Assembly: GCF_032878955.1 (NCBI RefSeq)
Contig: NZ_CP043839.1
Span: 2,976,001-3,040,000 of the forward strand
DNA: 64,000 bases
Reading direction: 5' to 3'
Source of the DNA: Butyricimonas paravirosa
GTDB taxonomy: Bacteria > Bacteroidota > Bacteroidia > Bacteroidales > Marinifilaceae
The position numbers and the translations under genes are program-made. Positions 16,614-25,790 of this stretch are shown here, piece after piece. The notes beneath the pieces were generated by a model, which ran no database searches, had not been told where the DNA came from, and saw only the letters and a program-made list of their open reading frames with translations. Each line of letters begins with the position of its first letter. Position 1 is the stretch's first letter.

Positions 16614-18228
16614 AAATCACCTTCCGCCAAGAAACACGACATATCACGAATTCCATCAAGAAAACAAGAAACGACATCACCACGATAGCTCCCCAGATTC
16701 CAAACCACGACAACCGCATAGCCAGCGTATGCGCTCCCCCGACAAGAACCAGCATAAGCATCAGTACAATAACCCGCAACATATTCCGCCCGGAATCCAT
16801 GGAGCTTTTCTCTTTCGAAAAGGGAAAAAGCATCCCGGAAAACCATAGATAAATATAACTTACCAACGTACTCACGACCAGAATAAACAACAGGTCCGGA
16901 AGAATCACCCAGTCCAGCATCGCAACAAAAATCCCGCAGAGCAACACGTAAACCGGAAGATAATATTTCACAAACAAAGCCTTGAAACACCCGAGGATCA
17001 AGGCCCCCGGACGCTCCAACGGTTTGGAACGATAAAGCCAAAGTAAATCCCCCTTATTCGTAATTGACATATTCATCTGGATTCCGATACTAATCATCGC
17101 CATCATGTAAAGAGGCATATAATAAGCAATGCCGCCAGCTTCCTCCTGCCGTCCCTGGTATAAAAAGAAAACTGCCAAGAACATCGTGTAAATCATCATG
17201 GGCAAAACACCTTGTCTGAACTTCAAATTATCACGGGTCATACGCCATCCCAAGACAAACCCGGTCACCTGCATCGGGCTCCGACCAAATACCCGTGCTA
17301 AACCGTAAAGCCATCCCTCCTTTCCCCCCTTACGTTTCTTGCTCACGGGTGAGTACGAATTCAACACCCCCGCTTTTGCCGCAAAATAAGGAGCAAGATA
17401 AGCCACCGTGATATAACCAAGCACGACAACAAGCCCTACCCCGATCAACGCCAGCAACAAGACGGGTCCCGTCGGTTGCTTTACCATCACCGTCAAGGAC
17501 ATAAAATAACAAGGTGGCGTAAAATACATCCAAGTCCCCGGCTGAAACATATCCAATTGAATATTATGAATTAACTGCCCGACCAACTGGTAGCTCAAAG
17601 CCACCCCGGCAATCAACACCACCTGAACATAGCTCATCACCCGCTGAAACCTCTCCACTGAAATAAAGCGCATCACCCCGAGATAAATAACATTAGCAAA
17701 AAGCAACGTGAAAATCGTGTTCAGAAACACTGAAATAATGAAAAAAGCCCCGGACATCACCCCTTTCCAAAAACAGACAATCACCAGAGGGATCACCGAC
17801 ATACAACCGGAAAGAAAAAACATGTACACCAACATCGACACGAGACGAGCAACCAGTATCGTTTTAGAATTCACGGGCAAACGCTGCAATATATGATTAT
17901 CGTTCCCGTCAAAAAGAATCCGGGAATATTCCATCATAAAACTCATCAGAAACATCAGAAACAGGTACGACTGGTATAACAAAAGCGACACCCCGAAAGC
18001 TCCCGACGCTATTCCCGTCAAGAAAAAGATCGGCCCGCAAATTCCGAGTAAAATTCCCTGCCTCATCAACGCATTTGACGCATTTTTCTTGTTCCGTCCA
18101 CTCCGGTCAATCCGGTTATCCACCGTCAGTTTCACCGTCACGATGGCCAGCATCCGGTCGAAATCAACGCCCATACGGGTAAACACCCCTTGAAAGAGTC
18201 GCAGAATTTGTGTCACCACCCTAATCAT
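16603..18228 (-). CDS. ABC-2 type exporter, membrane subunit
   Basis: A 541-residue protein with about 12 hydrophobic segments arranged as two blocks separated by a soluble middle part (around VSKKRKGGKEGWLYGLARVFGRSP). It shares a four-base ATGA overlap with the upstream ATPase gene (18225-18228), so the two are translationally coupled and form one ABC exporter. The N-terminal part (LPVNSKTILVARL) resembles the coupling region of large ABC-2 permeases of Bacteroidota that lack a clear substrate. Substrate unknown. Confidence 0.8.
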   Translation of the reverse strand: MIRVVTQILRLFQGVFTRMGVDFDRMLAIVTVKLTVDNRIDRSGRNKKNASNALMRQGILLGICGPIFFLTGIASGAFGVSLLLYQSYLFLMFLMSFMMEYSRILFDGNDNHILQRLPVNSKTILVARLVSMLVYMFFLSGCMSVIPLVIVCFWKGVMSGAFFIISVFLNTIFTLLFANVIYLGVMRFISVERFQRVMSYVQVVLIAGVALSYQLVGQLIHNIQLDMFQPGTWMYFTPPCYFMSLTVMVKQPTGPVLLLALIGVGLVVVLGYITVAYLAPYFAAKAGVLNSYSPVSKKRKGGKEGWLYGLARVFGRSPMQVTGFVLGWRMTRDNLKFRQGVLPMMIYTMFLAVFFLYQGRQEEAGGIAYYMPLYMMAMISIGIQMNMSITNKGDLLWLYRSKPLERPGALILGCFKALFVKYYLPVYVLLCGIFVAMLDWVILPDLLFILVVSTLVSYIYLWFSGMLFPFSKEKSSMDSGRNMLRVIVLMLMLVLVGGAHTLAMRLSWFGIWGAIVVMSFLVFLMEFVICRVSWRKVISNY

Positions 18229-19025
18229 GACTCCCTGTTTTCAAAAGCGTTTACAATCTGTTCCGCTTTTTCCGACTGCCCAGTGGCTCCTATTAACTTC
18301 GTGAACAATCCCTCCAAAGAACTCGTTCCGGCCTCCTCCATCAACTCCCGAACCGAACCGTTAGCGATAATCGTTCCCTCGTTAATCAAAATCACCCGAC
18401 TGGCTATTTTCTCCACCACATCCATCAGATGTGAACAATAAAAGATCGTTTTTCCCTCTTTCGCCAAACGAGCAATGACCTCCTTCACGACAATCACCGC
18501 ATTAGCATCCAGCCCGTTCAAAGGTTCATCCATGAAAATCACCTCCGGATTATGCAGCAATCCCGAAATAATATGCACCTTCTGTTTCATCCCCTTCGAG
18601 AAATTCACCATTCTCTCGTCCCGGTTCTCCCTCATCTCGAACAACGAGAGTAACTCGTCAGCCTTCCGGTTCATCTCCTTCCGGTCCAGCCCGTACATGG
18701 CTCCAATAAACTCCAAATACTCCATCGGGGTCAAATGCTCGTACATCACGGCATTCTCCGGGATATACCCGATCCGTTTCTTCACCTCTATATCACTTTC
18801 CCGAACATCATACCCCAACACGTCCACCTTCCCTTCAAAATCCTCCAATAACCCGCACATAATCTTCACGGTCGTGGACTTCCCCGCCCCGTTACTCCCA
18901 AGGTAACCGATCACCTCTCCCGGCCGGATCTCCATATCGATCCCCTTCAACACGTGTAAAACCTCTTTCCCCTTGGGAAAACTCTTTTTCAAACCGGTCA
19001 CCCGGATCACGCAATCATCTGCCAT
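18225..19025 (-). CDS. ABC-2 type exporter, ATP-binding subunit
   Basis: A 266-residue ABC ATPase with every motif in place: Walker A GSNGAGKST, Q-loop region in YIPENAVMYEHLTPMEYLEF, signature FSKGMKQK, Walker B VIFMDEPLNGLD, and the switch histidine in FYCSHLMD. The Tyr-Glu-His-Leu-Thr stretch is typical of the drug/antibiotic-type (ABC-2) exporters, as is the signature with Lys in place of the usual Gly-Gln. It precedes and overlaps the permease gene by four bases. It energises export by the permease, but what is moved cannot be told. Confidence 0.92.
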   Translation of the reverse strand: MADDCVIRVTGLKKSFPKGKEVLHVLKGIDMEIRPGEVIGYLGSNGAGKSTTVKIMCGLLEDFEGKVDVLGYDVRESDIEVKKRIGYIPENAVMYEHLTPMEYLEFIGAMYGLDRKEMNRKADELLSLFEMRENRDERMVNFSKGMKQKVHIISGLLHNPEVIFMDEPLNGLDANAVIVVKEVIARLAKEGKTIFYCSHLMDVVEKIASRVILINEGTIIANGSVRELMEEAGTSSLEGLFTKLIGATGQSEKAEQIVNAFENRES

Positions 19026-19100
19026 ATACTGACGTTATTAATTATTCTCCGAACACAACATGACAAAGATAAAGGATAATTTAAGAAATGAGCATAAAAA

Positions 19101-19128
19101 TTCCCCAAAAGCAAACACCTTTGGGGAA
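19101..19128 (-). terminator. terminator of uptake locus 2
   Basis: On the minus strand TTCCCCAAA and TTTGGGGAA (nine-base arms) enclose a ten-base loop and are followed by a T run. It lies 22 bases after the stop codon of the last lipoprotein gene and marks the end of the locus that begins at 31168. Confidence 0.8.
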
Positions 19129-19150
19129 CTCTCTCTACTTATTCAATAAA

Positions 19151-20617
19151 TTAAAATTTATAGAATGCCCGCACATGACTAGAAGCATCTTGAGACAATA
19201 AAGCGACACTAATTCCATCTCCAAACATCGAAAAACTTATACTACGCACCTTGTCACTTAACGATAAAGAAGAAGAAAAATAACCATCAGTATCCCACCA
19301 ATTTGTTTTTATTTCGGTAGCACCCACCACACCTGTTGCCACAATCTTATCATTAATCAAATCCGTGTTCGTATACAATATATTCCAAAAGTCCCTCAAC
19401 TCATTCAAAGCCGGCATATACCACCCGGAAATACCATCTTTATTTTTATCCATACACCACTTCATCGCCGGGAATTTCTCTAAAGTCGGATCTACATTCA
19501 GAACCTCGTTCAAATTCTCTTGGGCATCACCTGCCGAATAAGCCTGCGCCATCAATGACGGTTCCGTACACCATTGGGTTCGTTCTTCATCCAACGAAAT
19601 CAATACCCCATGCTTACCCGTTTCATCCACGGCAATAACTAATCCTTGCACTCCGTTCAAATTATAAAAATCATACAATTTAAATGTTGGTAAATCTTCC
19701 ACAACCTCTCCCACAATCGGAGCTTCCGTTTCAATCCAATCCTCGATTTCCTCAACAGTTACATGACATTCACCACTTTCAATACTTACACTCAACGTCA
19801 TCTGCTTTCCCGGTTGAAAAATAAGATCTTCCGGCAATTCACTAAAATAAGAATAACCTCCCAAAGTTTTTATATCCAACCATTTTACCCCTTTCTTCAA
19901 AGTCTGAGGTACAATTATTGCTTTTACGGCGATCTCAAAACCATCTTTTTGCATGACTTCATCTGCCGCCACGACTTCTCCCGTTTCACCCTCTGCGATC
20001 ACCGTTCCTTCATTCAAATCAATCTTTGCATTTGTTACACTACCAAGAATCCTCACCTCACCCCCAATCATATCACCCGGAATCATCGCATCACTCTTCA
20101 AATAAATAATAACCTTACTCATCAGATGACTAAATTCCAATGCGATTGGTTCTGTCTGAAAATCAGCATAACCTCTTGCCCATAAAAAATCACTTTCACC
20201 ATAGGCAGAAAGCCCGTCTTGCAAAGAATCCTGTCGTTCTGCAACCTGAAACAAACAAGCCTCAGAGAGTATTCCATTCTCCGGCAAATAAGGATAATAA
20301 GCTGCAAACTCAATTCCGGTCTCCCGGTTCCAGTAAACAAGCGGATCACCAACCAAGCCATCAGCACTTTGCATAAACTTCTTGTTACTTACACGGGCAC
20401 CAAGCAAATCCTCGGTTTGCCTCTCACTTGCATCTACAATATAAACACCCACTCCGGCACCTCCCCGGAAACGAGCCAACGCCTCCCCTTCATCCATCCC
20501 GAGAATCTTTCCGGATAAACGTATTGGGATGTCAGATAATAACATCTCCTTATCATCATCGCAAGCTGTCAGAAACATCCCAATAACTCCAATAACTATT
20601 AACAATATCTTTCTCAT
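19151..20617 (-). CDS. fimbrillin-like lipoprotein with C-terminal FISUMP/DUF1566-type domain
   Basis: A 488-residue lipoprotein (lipobox FLTACDDD). The N-terminal 280 residues look like a fimbrillin/FimA-type beta-sandwich: RLSGKILGM, GVGVYIVDA, WNRETGIEFAAYYPYLPENG, then ALEFSHLMSKVIIYLK, the usual core motifs of the group. The C-terminal part (about 330-488) holds GISGWYMPALNELRDFW and a closing aromatic strand, as in DUF1566/FISUMP-type surface domains. It is the last gene of locus 2, ten bases after a second fimbrillin-like gene. Association with a SusCD pair instead of a fimbrial operon suggests a surface binding or capping role rather than pilus formation (inference). Confidence 0.7.
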   Translation of the reverse strand: MRKILLIVIGVIGMFLTACDDDKEMLLSDIPIRLSGKILGMDEGEALARFRGGAGVGVYIVDASERQTEDLLGARVSNKKFMQSADGLVGDPLVYWNRETGIEFAAYYPYLPENGILSEACLFQVAERQDSLQDGLSAYGESDFLWARGYADFQTEPIALEFSHLMSKVIIYLKSDAMIPGDMIGGEVRILGSVTNAKIDLNEGTVIAEGETGEVVAADEVMQKDGFEIAVKAIIVPQTLKKGVKWLDIKTLGGYSYFSELPEDLIFQPGKQMTLSVSIESGECHVTVEEIEDWIETEAPIVGEVVEDLPTFKLYDFYNLNGVQGLVIAVDETGKHGVLISLDEERTQWCTEPSLMAQAYSAGDAQENLNEVLNVDPTLEKFPAMKWCMDKNKDGISGWYMPALNELRDFWNILYTNTDLINDKIVATGVVGATEIKTNWWDTDGYFSSSLSLSDKVRSISFSMFGDGISVALLSQDASSHVRAFYKF

Positions 20618-20627
20618 AGCTATTTAT

Positions 20628-21500
20628 TTATGATTCACTTCCACTTTTCAATATAAACACAAAACGTGTACGATACCCTCGTTCCAAGATAATCTCTTCC
20701 CCCCGGTATATGTATATTTTCCCATCCTGCAAGCACCTGAACACGGGAATCCCCTCCCCTAGAGACTGTGCTGGCAATAATGCCCTATATGTAAAAGAAC
20801 CCATATCTGTCGCATCTTCCAAGCGCCACATATCAATCGTACCCGTCTCATTTTCAGCAACAGACACTCCTGTACCTAAATTGAATGAATTTTTCAAACA
20901 AATCTCGGTCATTTGCACCTCCAATCTTTCATTCGGCGTAATCACATTACCTCCCCGAATTTCAACTTCCACGGCAGCCATCACGTGCCGGAAAAGCAAC
21001 TCCACCTCACCCTCGTTCACTCCTGTCGTGTTCGTGGCAGCCATCCAATCCGAGCCATTCCTTCCCTCGATAGTCCTTTGATCCGGTTTCACGCCCATGG
21101 CAATACCTTCTGGGTTTATCGCATCACGGGAATACGGGTAATAAGCATAAAAATCCAGCTCCGCCCCATCTTGCGGATAAACAATTTTATCCTTCAAAGA
21201 TGCGGGTTGCCATCCCTCATCCGTCTTCACCCATTTGGCATTATGAGCTTGATTGCCGGATAAAGCGGGAAACGAATTCCCGCCCGCTACATCATGTTTC
21301 ACCGCATAAATCCCGATAGAATCCCCGACCTCAAAATTGGTAGCCGTAGCTCTAGAGAATATCTCATCGAACCGAGTGATTCGAAAAGTAACCTCCTTGC
21401 CTTGTCCGACTTCTCCCTCATCTTCCGGCATCCCGGAATAACAGGCCGTACAAAGTCCCAGACAAAACCATGCAAAATATTGATAAACTTTAATCTTCAT
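20628..21500 (-). CDS. fimbrillin-like surface lipoprotein
   Basis: About 290 residues from the ATG at 21500; an in-frame ATG at 21530 would overlap the previous gene and sits before the natural signal sequence MKIKVYQYFAWFCLGLCTACYS, whose Cys is the lipidation site. The mature protein has the fimbrillin pattern: TFRITRFDEIFSRATATNFEVGDSIGIYA, a tryptophan-rich strand WVKTDEGWQPAS, LDFYAYYPYSRDAINPEG, and VELLFRHVMAAVEVEIRG. These strands are shared with the downstream gene, so the two are probably old paralogues. It lies ten bases after the TlpA-type gene. Confidence 0.7.
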   Translation of the reverse strand: MKIKVYQYFAWFCLGLCTACYSGMPEDEGEVGQGKEVTFRITRFDEIFSRATATNFEVGDSIGIYAVKHDVAGGNSFPALSGNQAHNAKWVKTDEGWQPASLKDKIVYPQDGAELDFYAYYPYSRDAINPEGIAMGVKPDQRTIEGRNGSDWMAATNTTGVNEGEVELLFRHVMAAVEVEIRGGNVITPNERLEVQMTEICLKNSFNLGTGVSVAENETGTIDMWRLEDATDMGSFTYRALLPAQSLGEGIPVFRCLQDGKIYIYRGEEIILERGYRTRFVFILKSGSES

Positions 21501-21510
21501 AATTCCAGTT

Positions 21511-22914
21511 TTAAATACCTTCCAATGCATTTAACGTCTCCTCTGTTTCCGAATCTGAAGGACGTGTCATTTCCTTATTTATCACCTTACCCTCTCTATC
21601 CAATAGGATAAAACGAGGAATGGCCCTAATGGCATAGTCTTTCGCAATTTGAGCTTTATTTCCCCCATGTAATTGAATACCTCCCAAGTGATCTTCTTGC
21701 ACCATTTTAATCCATGCAGCTTTATTAGCATCAATAGATATACTCACGAAATAGATATTCTTTCCTTCAAACTTTTTCTCTAGTTTTTTCAAATAAGGTA
21801 ATTCTGCTTTACACGGACCACACCAAGTTGCCCAAACATCAATGTAAACGTATTTCCCTCTCAAATCCTCCAAAGCGACCATCTTCCCATCAATATCCAT
21901 ATATTTATGATCAGATGACATTATTTGAGTCCCTTCCGAATATTTTGCCCACATTTTCTGCGCTTGCGCCAATTCCTGTTGATAGACTTCTTTCTTCACG
22001 TTACGTTTGTAAAAAGATTCTATGTCACGAAGTGGTCTACCTTCCGTTACTTCAATATATTGCATCACCAAACTTTGAGTAATATCTTCCAAAATAACCG
22101 GAGTCTTAAAATGTTCCGTCAAAAAGTTTAACTGTTCTAATGTTCCCTTATACCTATCATTCCCCATGAACTCCGATACACCAAGAATACCAATACCACC
22201 TTTCACGTAATCCCGGTAAGAAGAAATTTTCCAAACTTGTTCATTATCAATAAAAAGTTTCGGGATATAAGCTTTCACTTGAGGCGTCTCCTCATATTGC
22301 TCCAACCCGGTCCATTCACTACCATTTTTCCAAAAATGCTGAATAGGATAACTAACTAATGGGGTATACAACTGATATTTAACCCGAAACAACTCTATCT
22401 TCTCAAACTCTTTGGCAAATTTCTGCTTTTTAATCAACTCGGTATTCTCTTTATTCAACTCGGATAGTTTCTTCAAAAACTCGTTCTCTCCTAACGTAAA
22501 ATCAATGCGCTCTAAAAACTTCAGATCGTTCTCGTTCAAGTATTTATTGATTCTTACATTCTCCACATCTCCTTGATAATTAAAACTATTCTTCTTAAGG
22601 TGAAAAGACCCATCTTTATTCGGAACCAAAACAAGAGTTAAATCTTTCCCCGGTTCCAGATAAAGTAAGTTCCTAGCATATCCTATTGTTAAACTAACAT
22701 ATTCTCCTTGTTCCAATGCGATCTCCATCATCCCCATTTTATCCTCTCCCACCACGATCTCTTCTTTCAAATGATTCCCCTTCACCTCCACTTTCCCTGT
22801 TAATAAGGCATTTTGCAAATTAACTGTCAACCTCATTTTCTTTGCCTGTGCAAACGTAGCACTACACAACACGAGTACCCCGATTATTAATAACAAAAAT
22901 CTTTTCATCATCAT
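21511..22914 (-). CDS. TlpA-like thioredoxin with N-terminal beta domain (locus 2)
   Basis: A 467-residue exported protein with a cleavable signal peptide ending in SATFAQA and no lipobox. Residues 25-110 form a DUF4369-like beta domain, the middle (about 130-300) is helical, and the C-terminal 150 residues are a TlpA/ResA-class thioredoxin with WCGPC (Cys365, Cys368), GKYVYIDVWATW before it and the cis-proline region RAIPRF. Probable periplasmic or surface thiol-disulfide exchange. It lies 18 bases after the metallopeptidase-like gene and continues the SusCD transcript. Confidence 0.85.
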   Translation of the reverse strand: MMMKRFLLLIIGVLVLCSATFAQAKKMRLTVNLQNALLTGKVEVKGNHLKEEIVVGEDKMGMMEIALEQGEYVSLTIGYARNLLYLEPGKDLTLVLVPNKDGSFHLKKNSFNYQGDVENVRINKYLNENDLKFLERIDFTLGENEFLKKLSELNKENTELIKKQKFAKEFEKIELFRVKYQLYTPLVSYPIQHFWKNGSEWTGLEQYEETPQVKAYIPKLFIDNEQVWKISSYRDYVKGGIGILGVSEFMGNDRYKGTLEQLNFLTEHFKTPVILEDITQSLVMQYIEVTEGRPLRDIESFYKRNVKKEVYQQELAQAQKMWAKYSEGTQIMSSDHKYMDIDGKMVALEDLRGKYVYIDVWATWCGPCKAELPYLKKLEKKFEGKNIYFVSISIDANKAAWIKMVQEDHLGGIQLHGGNKAQIAKDYAIRAIPRFILLDREGKVINKEMTRPSDSETEETLNALEGI

Positions 22915-22932
22915 TTCATTTTAAACATTAAT

Positions 22933-24282
22933 CTAATTTATTGCATCCCAATCTTCTTGAAGTCCTGTCAAGGCATACTTCGATTTATACATCCACCGGG
23001 AAGGACACTTTTCTATATGTTCCCGAATTCTGGCTACTTGATCCACTGTAATCGAATTTTTCCAGCTATACCGATCCATCACATTATAGGAAGTAAAATA
23101 TTCTGTATTCTCATCCACGGAATCTTCCTCCTTACTCGTATTCTTTAAAACAGATGAATTATCATTCCAATAATAATACGTATCAGTACAGTAGTCAGTA
23201 TCTCCATCAACGATATTACTAACCCCTTCGCTTTCGGAGGCTTGAGTCGATAATAACCCGAAAAATTGAGCCATAGAATTCGAGATCTCAAAAAAATCCG
23301 TTGAATTCATCGGATTAAGGAAAGCCGACATATTAATAAAGAAACCAACATCACGAGGTTTTTCCGGGAATTGGTCCAGAGGCCATTCATTAGCATTCAA
23401 ACCCGGAATTTCTTCTCCTGCTAATATCACCGTCGGAGCCTTCACGGAAGAATTGGACCCCTGAGGATAATTAATTAACCAGATATTCAAATAATACCGG
23501 TAATCATATATTAAATTCAATTTATTTTTCAATACATAATTCTCATAATCATCAATATCCTCAAAAGTTTCCGAGGCGCTGATCTCCCAATTATGGATTC
23601 CTTCCTCGGCAAGTTTTACCCCGGAAACATCGTACTTAGCGGCAACAAATTTAATCTTCGTATCTGCACCATTAGGATCTGTTGTCACCACACGCCCAAA
23701 TACATCATTTAGTCGATCAAGATTCTTCTTCACCACCTCTTCCGTTATCTTGAACGAAGGTACACCCACCTGCTCCGTAGGATTAAGAACATGAAATATC
23801 ACGGGAAACACTAATTCCTCATACTCCTGTTTCGGTAACTCCCGGATTCGAATAGCGATCTTTTCACTTTCCAGTTCTCCCGATTTAGCATAGAAATAAA
23901 CCGTTCTCTCCGTTGCATCTGTCGTTGAATAAACGGCATCCGGAATTTCATTTCCGCTTTCATCATACAATTTCAAAGCTCCTGCCGGAATAACATCTTC
24001 CGGAATTTTGAAGGTATCACAAACCACACGGGGATCATACATGATTGTATCGTTATCCACGCCCTTATACTGAGCCGAATAATCCGGTAACTCCTTTATC
24101 CCGAAGGCTGTAATATAAAAACACATCTTCGCCTTTCCATCCGGAAGTAACATCTTATGATCCGCCCGAATCGATAATAATTTTATATCACTTAACGAAA
24201 CCGGATTCTCGTAAAATTTGTCATCATGATCACACGAGACAAACAAAACGAACAATACAAAAAATGATAATATTCTATTCAT
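22933..24282 (-). CDS. M43 (pappalysin)-like metallopeptidase lipoprotein, catalytically dead
   Basis: About 449 residues from the ATG at 24282, which begins the signal MNRILSFFVLFVLFVSC; an ATG at 24315 would overlap susD and lacks sense. The fold marks of the Bacteroidota zinc-dependent metalloproteinase lipoproteins are present: VIFHVLNP, LDRLNDVFG, a YLNIWLINYP strand, DGDTDYCTDTYYYW after the expected active site, and the Met-turn FTSYNVMDRYS. Where the zinc helix HExxHxxGLLH should be, the protein reads NSMAQFFGLLS (335-345): all three His ligands and the catalytic Glu are replaced while the FFGLL framework stays. It is in an intact frame, so it is more likely a repurposed binding protein than a decayed gene. 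Confidence 0.75.
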   Translation of the reverse strand: MNRILSFFVLFVLFVSCDHDDKFYENPVSLSDIKLLSIRADHKMLLPDGKAKMCFYITAFGIKELPDYSAQYKGVDNDTIMYDPRVVCDTFKIPEDVIPAGALKLYDESGNEIPDAVYSTTDATERTVYFYAKSGELESEKIAIRIRELPKQEYEELVFPVIFHVLNPTEQVGVPSFKITEEVVKKNLDRLNDVFGRVVTTDPNGADTKIKFVAAKYDVSGVKLAEEGIHNWEISASETFEDIDDYENYVLKNKLNLIYDYRYYLNIWLINYPQGSNSSVKAPTVILAGEEIPGLNANEWPLDQFPEKPRDVGFFINMSAFLNPMNSTDFFEISNSMAQFFGLLSTQASESEGVSNIVDGDTDYCTDTYYYWNDNSSVLKNTSKEEDSVDENTEYFTSYNVMDRYSWKNSITVDQVARIREHIEKCPSRWMYKSKYALTGLQEDWDAIN

Positions 24283-24296
24283 ATACAACCTCTTTA

Positions 24297-25778
24297 TCAG
24301 TTCAAATTTCCCCAACCGGGATTCTGTTCTATTTTATTATTGTAATCCAGCTCTACCCCGTTCGGAATAGGCAAAGCATAACGATAATCATCTGATTTCA
24401 ATTCATAAACTTCCGTACCTTCTCCCTCTTTACTCATTCCGACCCTACTGGTTCCGATTCCCAACCTCTTCATGTCCACCCAACGAGTTCCAGCCTCATA
24501 ACAAAACTCCTTTCGTCTTTCGTTCAGAATCTCACCTAACACATCCTCTCCTGAATAATTCTCAAAACCGATAATTCTTGCCCTTTTAAAGGTTTCCAAC
24601 ATATCCTTAGCCTCCGCAACCCGATTTTGCCGACACTTGGCCTCCGCATTAATCAAATACATCTCAGCCGTACGGAAAAGAACTGTAACCTCATTAATTG
24701 ATCTCGTATATCCCGGTTTATTGATGTAATGTATCGTCCGGCCTTCTTCTTCCTCCGTCTTAAACCAAGCCTCCCGACGTATATCTTCCTCATCATACAT
24801 ATCAAGTAACTCGTTAGAAACTCGCTGGGCTTTTCCCTCTGCCCAAATACCGGAAAAAATATCACCAAAACCACATGATATTCGATAGGTCATCCGGAGT
24901 TGATAATTAGCTCCTCCCACTTGATATTCTCGGACTGTCCCGGAAAACATATTAAAAAGAATATCTTCCCGATTTTCAGGCTCATAACCTGCTATCAACT
25001 CTCCGGAATATTTCTCGGCATTTGCCCAGTCACTCTCTTCCGCGGCTGCAGAACCAGCCTTAAACATATACACTTGTGCTAAAATAGCTTTCACAATCCC
25101 CGGATAATAAAAAATATTCCATTTCTCCCTTACAGTTTCATACTCCAAGACATCTTCCAATTCACGAATCACAATTCTATAAACCTCTCGCTGGGACAAC
25201 CGCCCTCCGGGAATAACATTCTCCGAATCCAAATTCAACGGAATTCCCAGCTTATCACTATTATAAGGAGCAAAGAATTGCAACAACTTGAATATATAAT
25301 AAGCACGTATTGTTTTAACCTCACCCGTGATCGTTTCATACTCGGCTTGAGTATATCCTCCGGCTTTTTCCAAATCGTCAAGAATAACATTCAAAAAACC
25401 AATTGCCCCGTAACACTTTTCCCACAAAACACTTGCAAGTGAAACACCTTTCCAATCAATACATTCCGTATACACGTTCATGGCCTTCTCCTCGATACTG
25501 GAATGATCCGAATAATAAGACATATTCATATCATCCTCGTACAGGCATAACTGGGTTGCCACATCATTATACAAGGGAAAACGGAAAACAGATCCTCCAT
25601 AAGAAGGAGAAAGACCTCCTGTTGAATACGTTATCGCAGCCAAATAAGTCAACAATTCCGTTTTTACGTCTTCCAAATTCGCCACAACCCTTTTATTCTT
25701 CGGTACGAGATTCAAAAAATCCTTACATCCCACAATACCGAATACCAGTATGCACATTATAATCCAACCTCTTTTCAT
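24297..25778 (-). CDS. SusD/RagB-family surface lipoprotein (locus 2)
   Basis: A 493-residue lipoprotein (VFGIVGC, then KDFLNLVPKNKRV, the typical mature SusD start). TPR-like helices (GEVKTIRAYYIFKLLQFFAPY), the MYLINAEAKCRQNRVAEAKDML repeat, and the C-terminal EILNERRKEFCYEAGTRWVDMKRLG block with a closing IEQNPGWGNLN identify the family. It should form the surface lid of the SusC barrel encoded 12 bases upstream. The substrate is unknown, but its neighbours (dead metallopeptidase, fimbrillin-like proteins, thioredoxin) hint at peptide or protein-derived ligands rather than glycans; this is inference. Confidence 0.92.
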   Translation of the reverse strand: MKRGWIIMCILVFGIVGCKDFLNLVPKNKRVVANLEDVKTELLTYLAAITYSTGGLSPSYGGSVFRFPLYNDVATQLCLYEDDMNMSYYSDHSSIEEKAMNVYTECIDWKGVSLASVLWEKCYGAIGFLNVILDDLEKAGGYTQAEYETITGEVKTIRAYYIFKLLQFFAPYNSDKLGIPLNLDSENVIPGGRLSQREVYRIVIRELEDVLEYETVREKWNIFYYPGIVKAILAQVYMFKAGSAAAEESDWANAEKYSGELIAGYEPENREDILFNMFSGTVREYQVGGANYQLRMTYRISCGFGDIFSGIWAEGKAQRVSNELLDMYDEEDIRREAWFKTEEEEGRTIHYINKPGYTRSINEVTVLFRTAEMYLINAEAKCRQNRVAEAKDMLETFKRARIIGFENYSGEDVLGEILNERRKEFCYEAGTRWVDMKRLGIGTSRVGMSKEGEGTEVYELKSDDYRYALPIPNGVELDYNNKIEQNPGWGNLN

Positions 25779-25790
25779 AATTCATTCTCA

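Noticed and set aside
22933..24282. Frameshift or pseudogene at the M43-like gene
   Set aside because: The frame is intact from signal peptide to stop, and flanking motifs are preserved; only the active-site residues differ.
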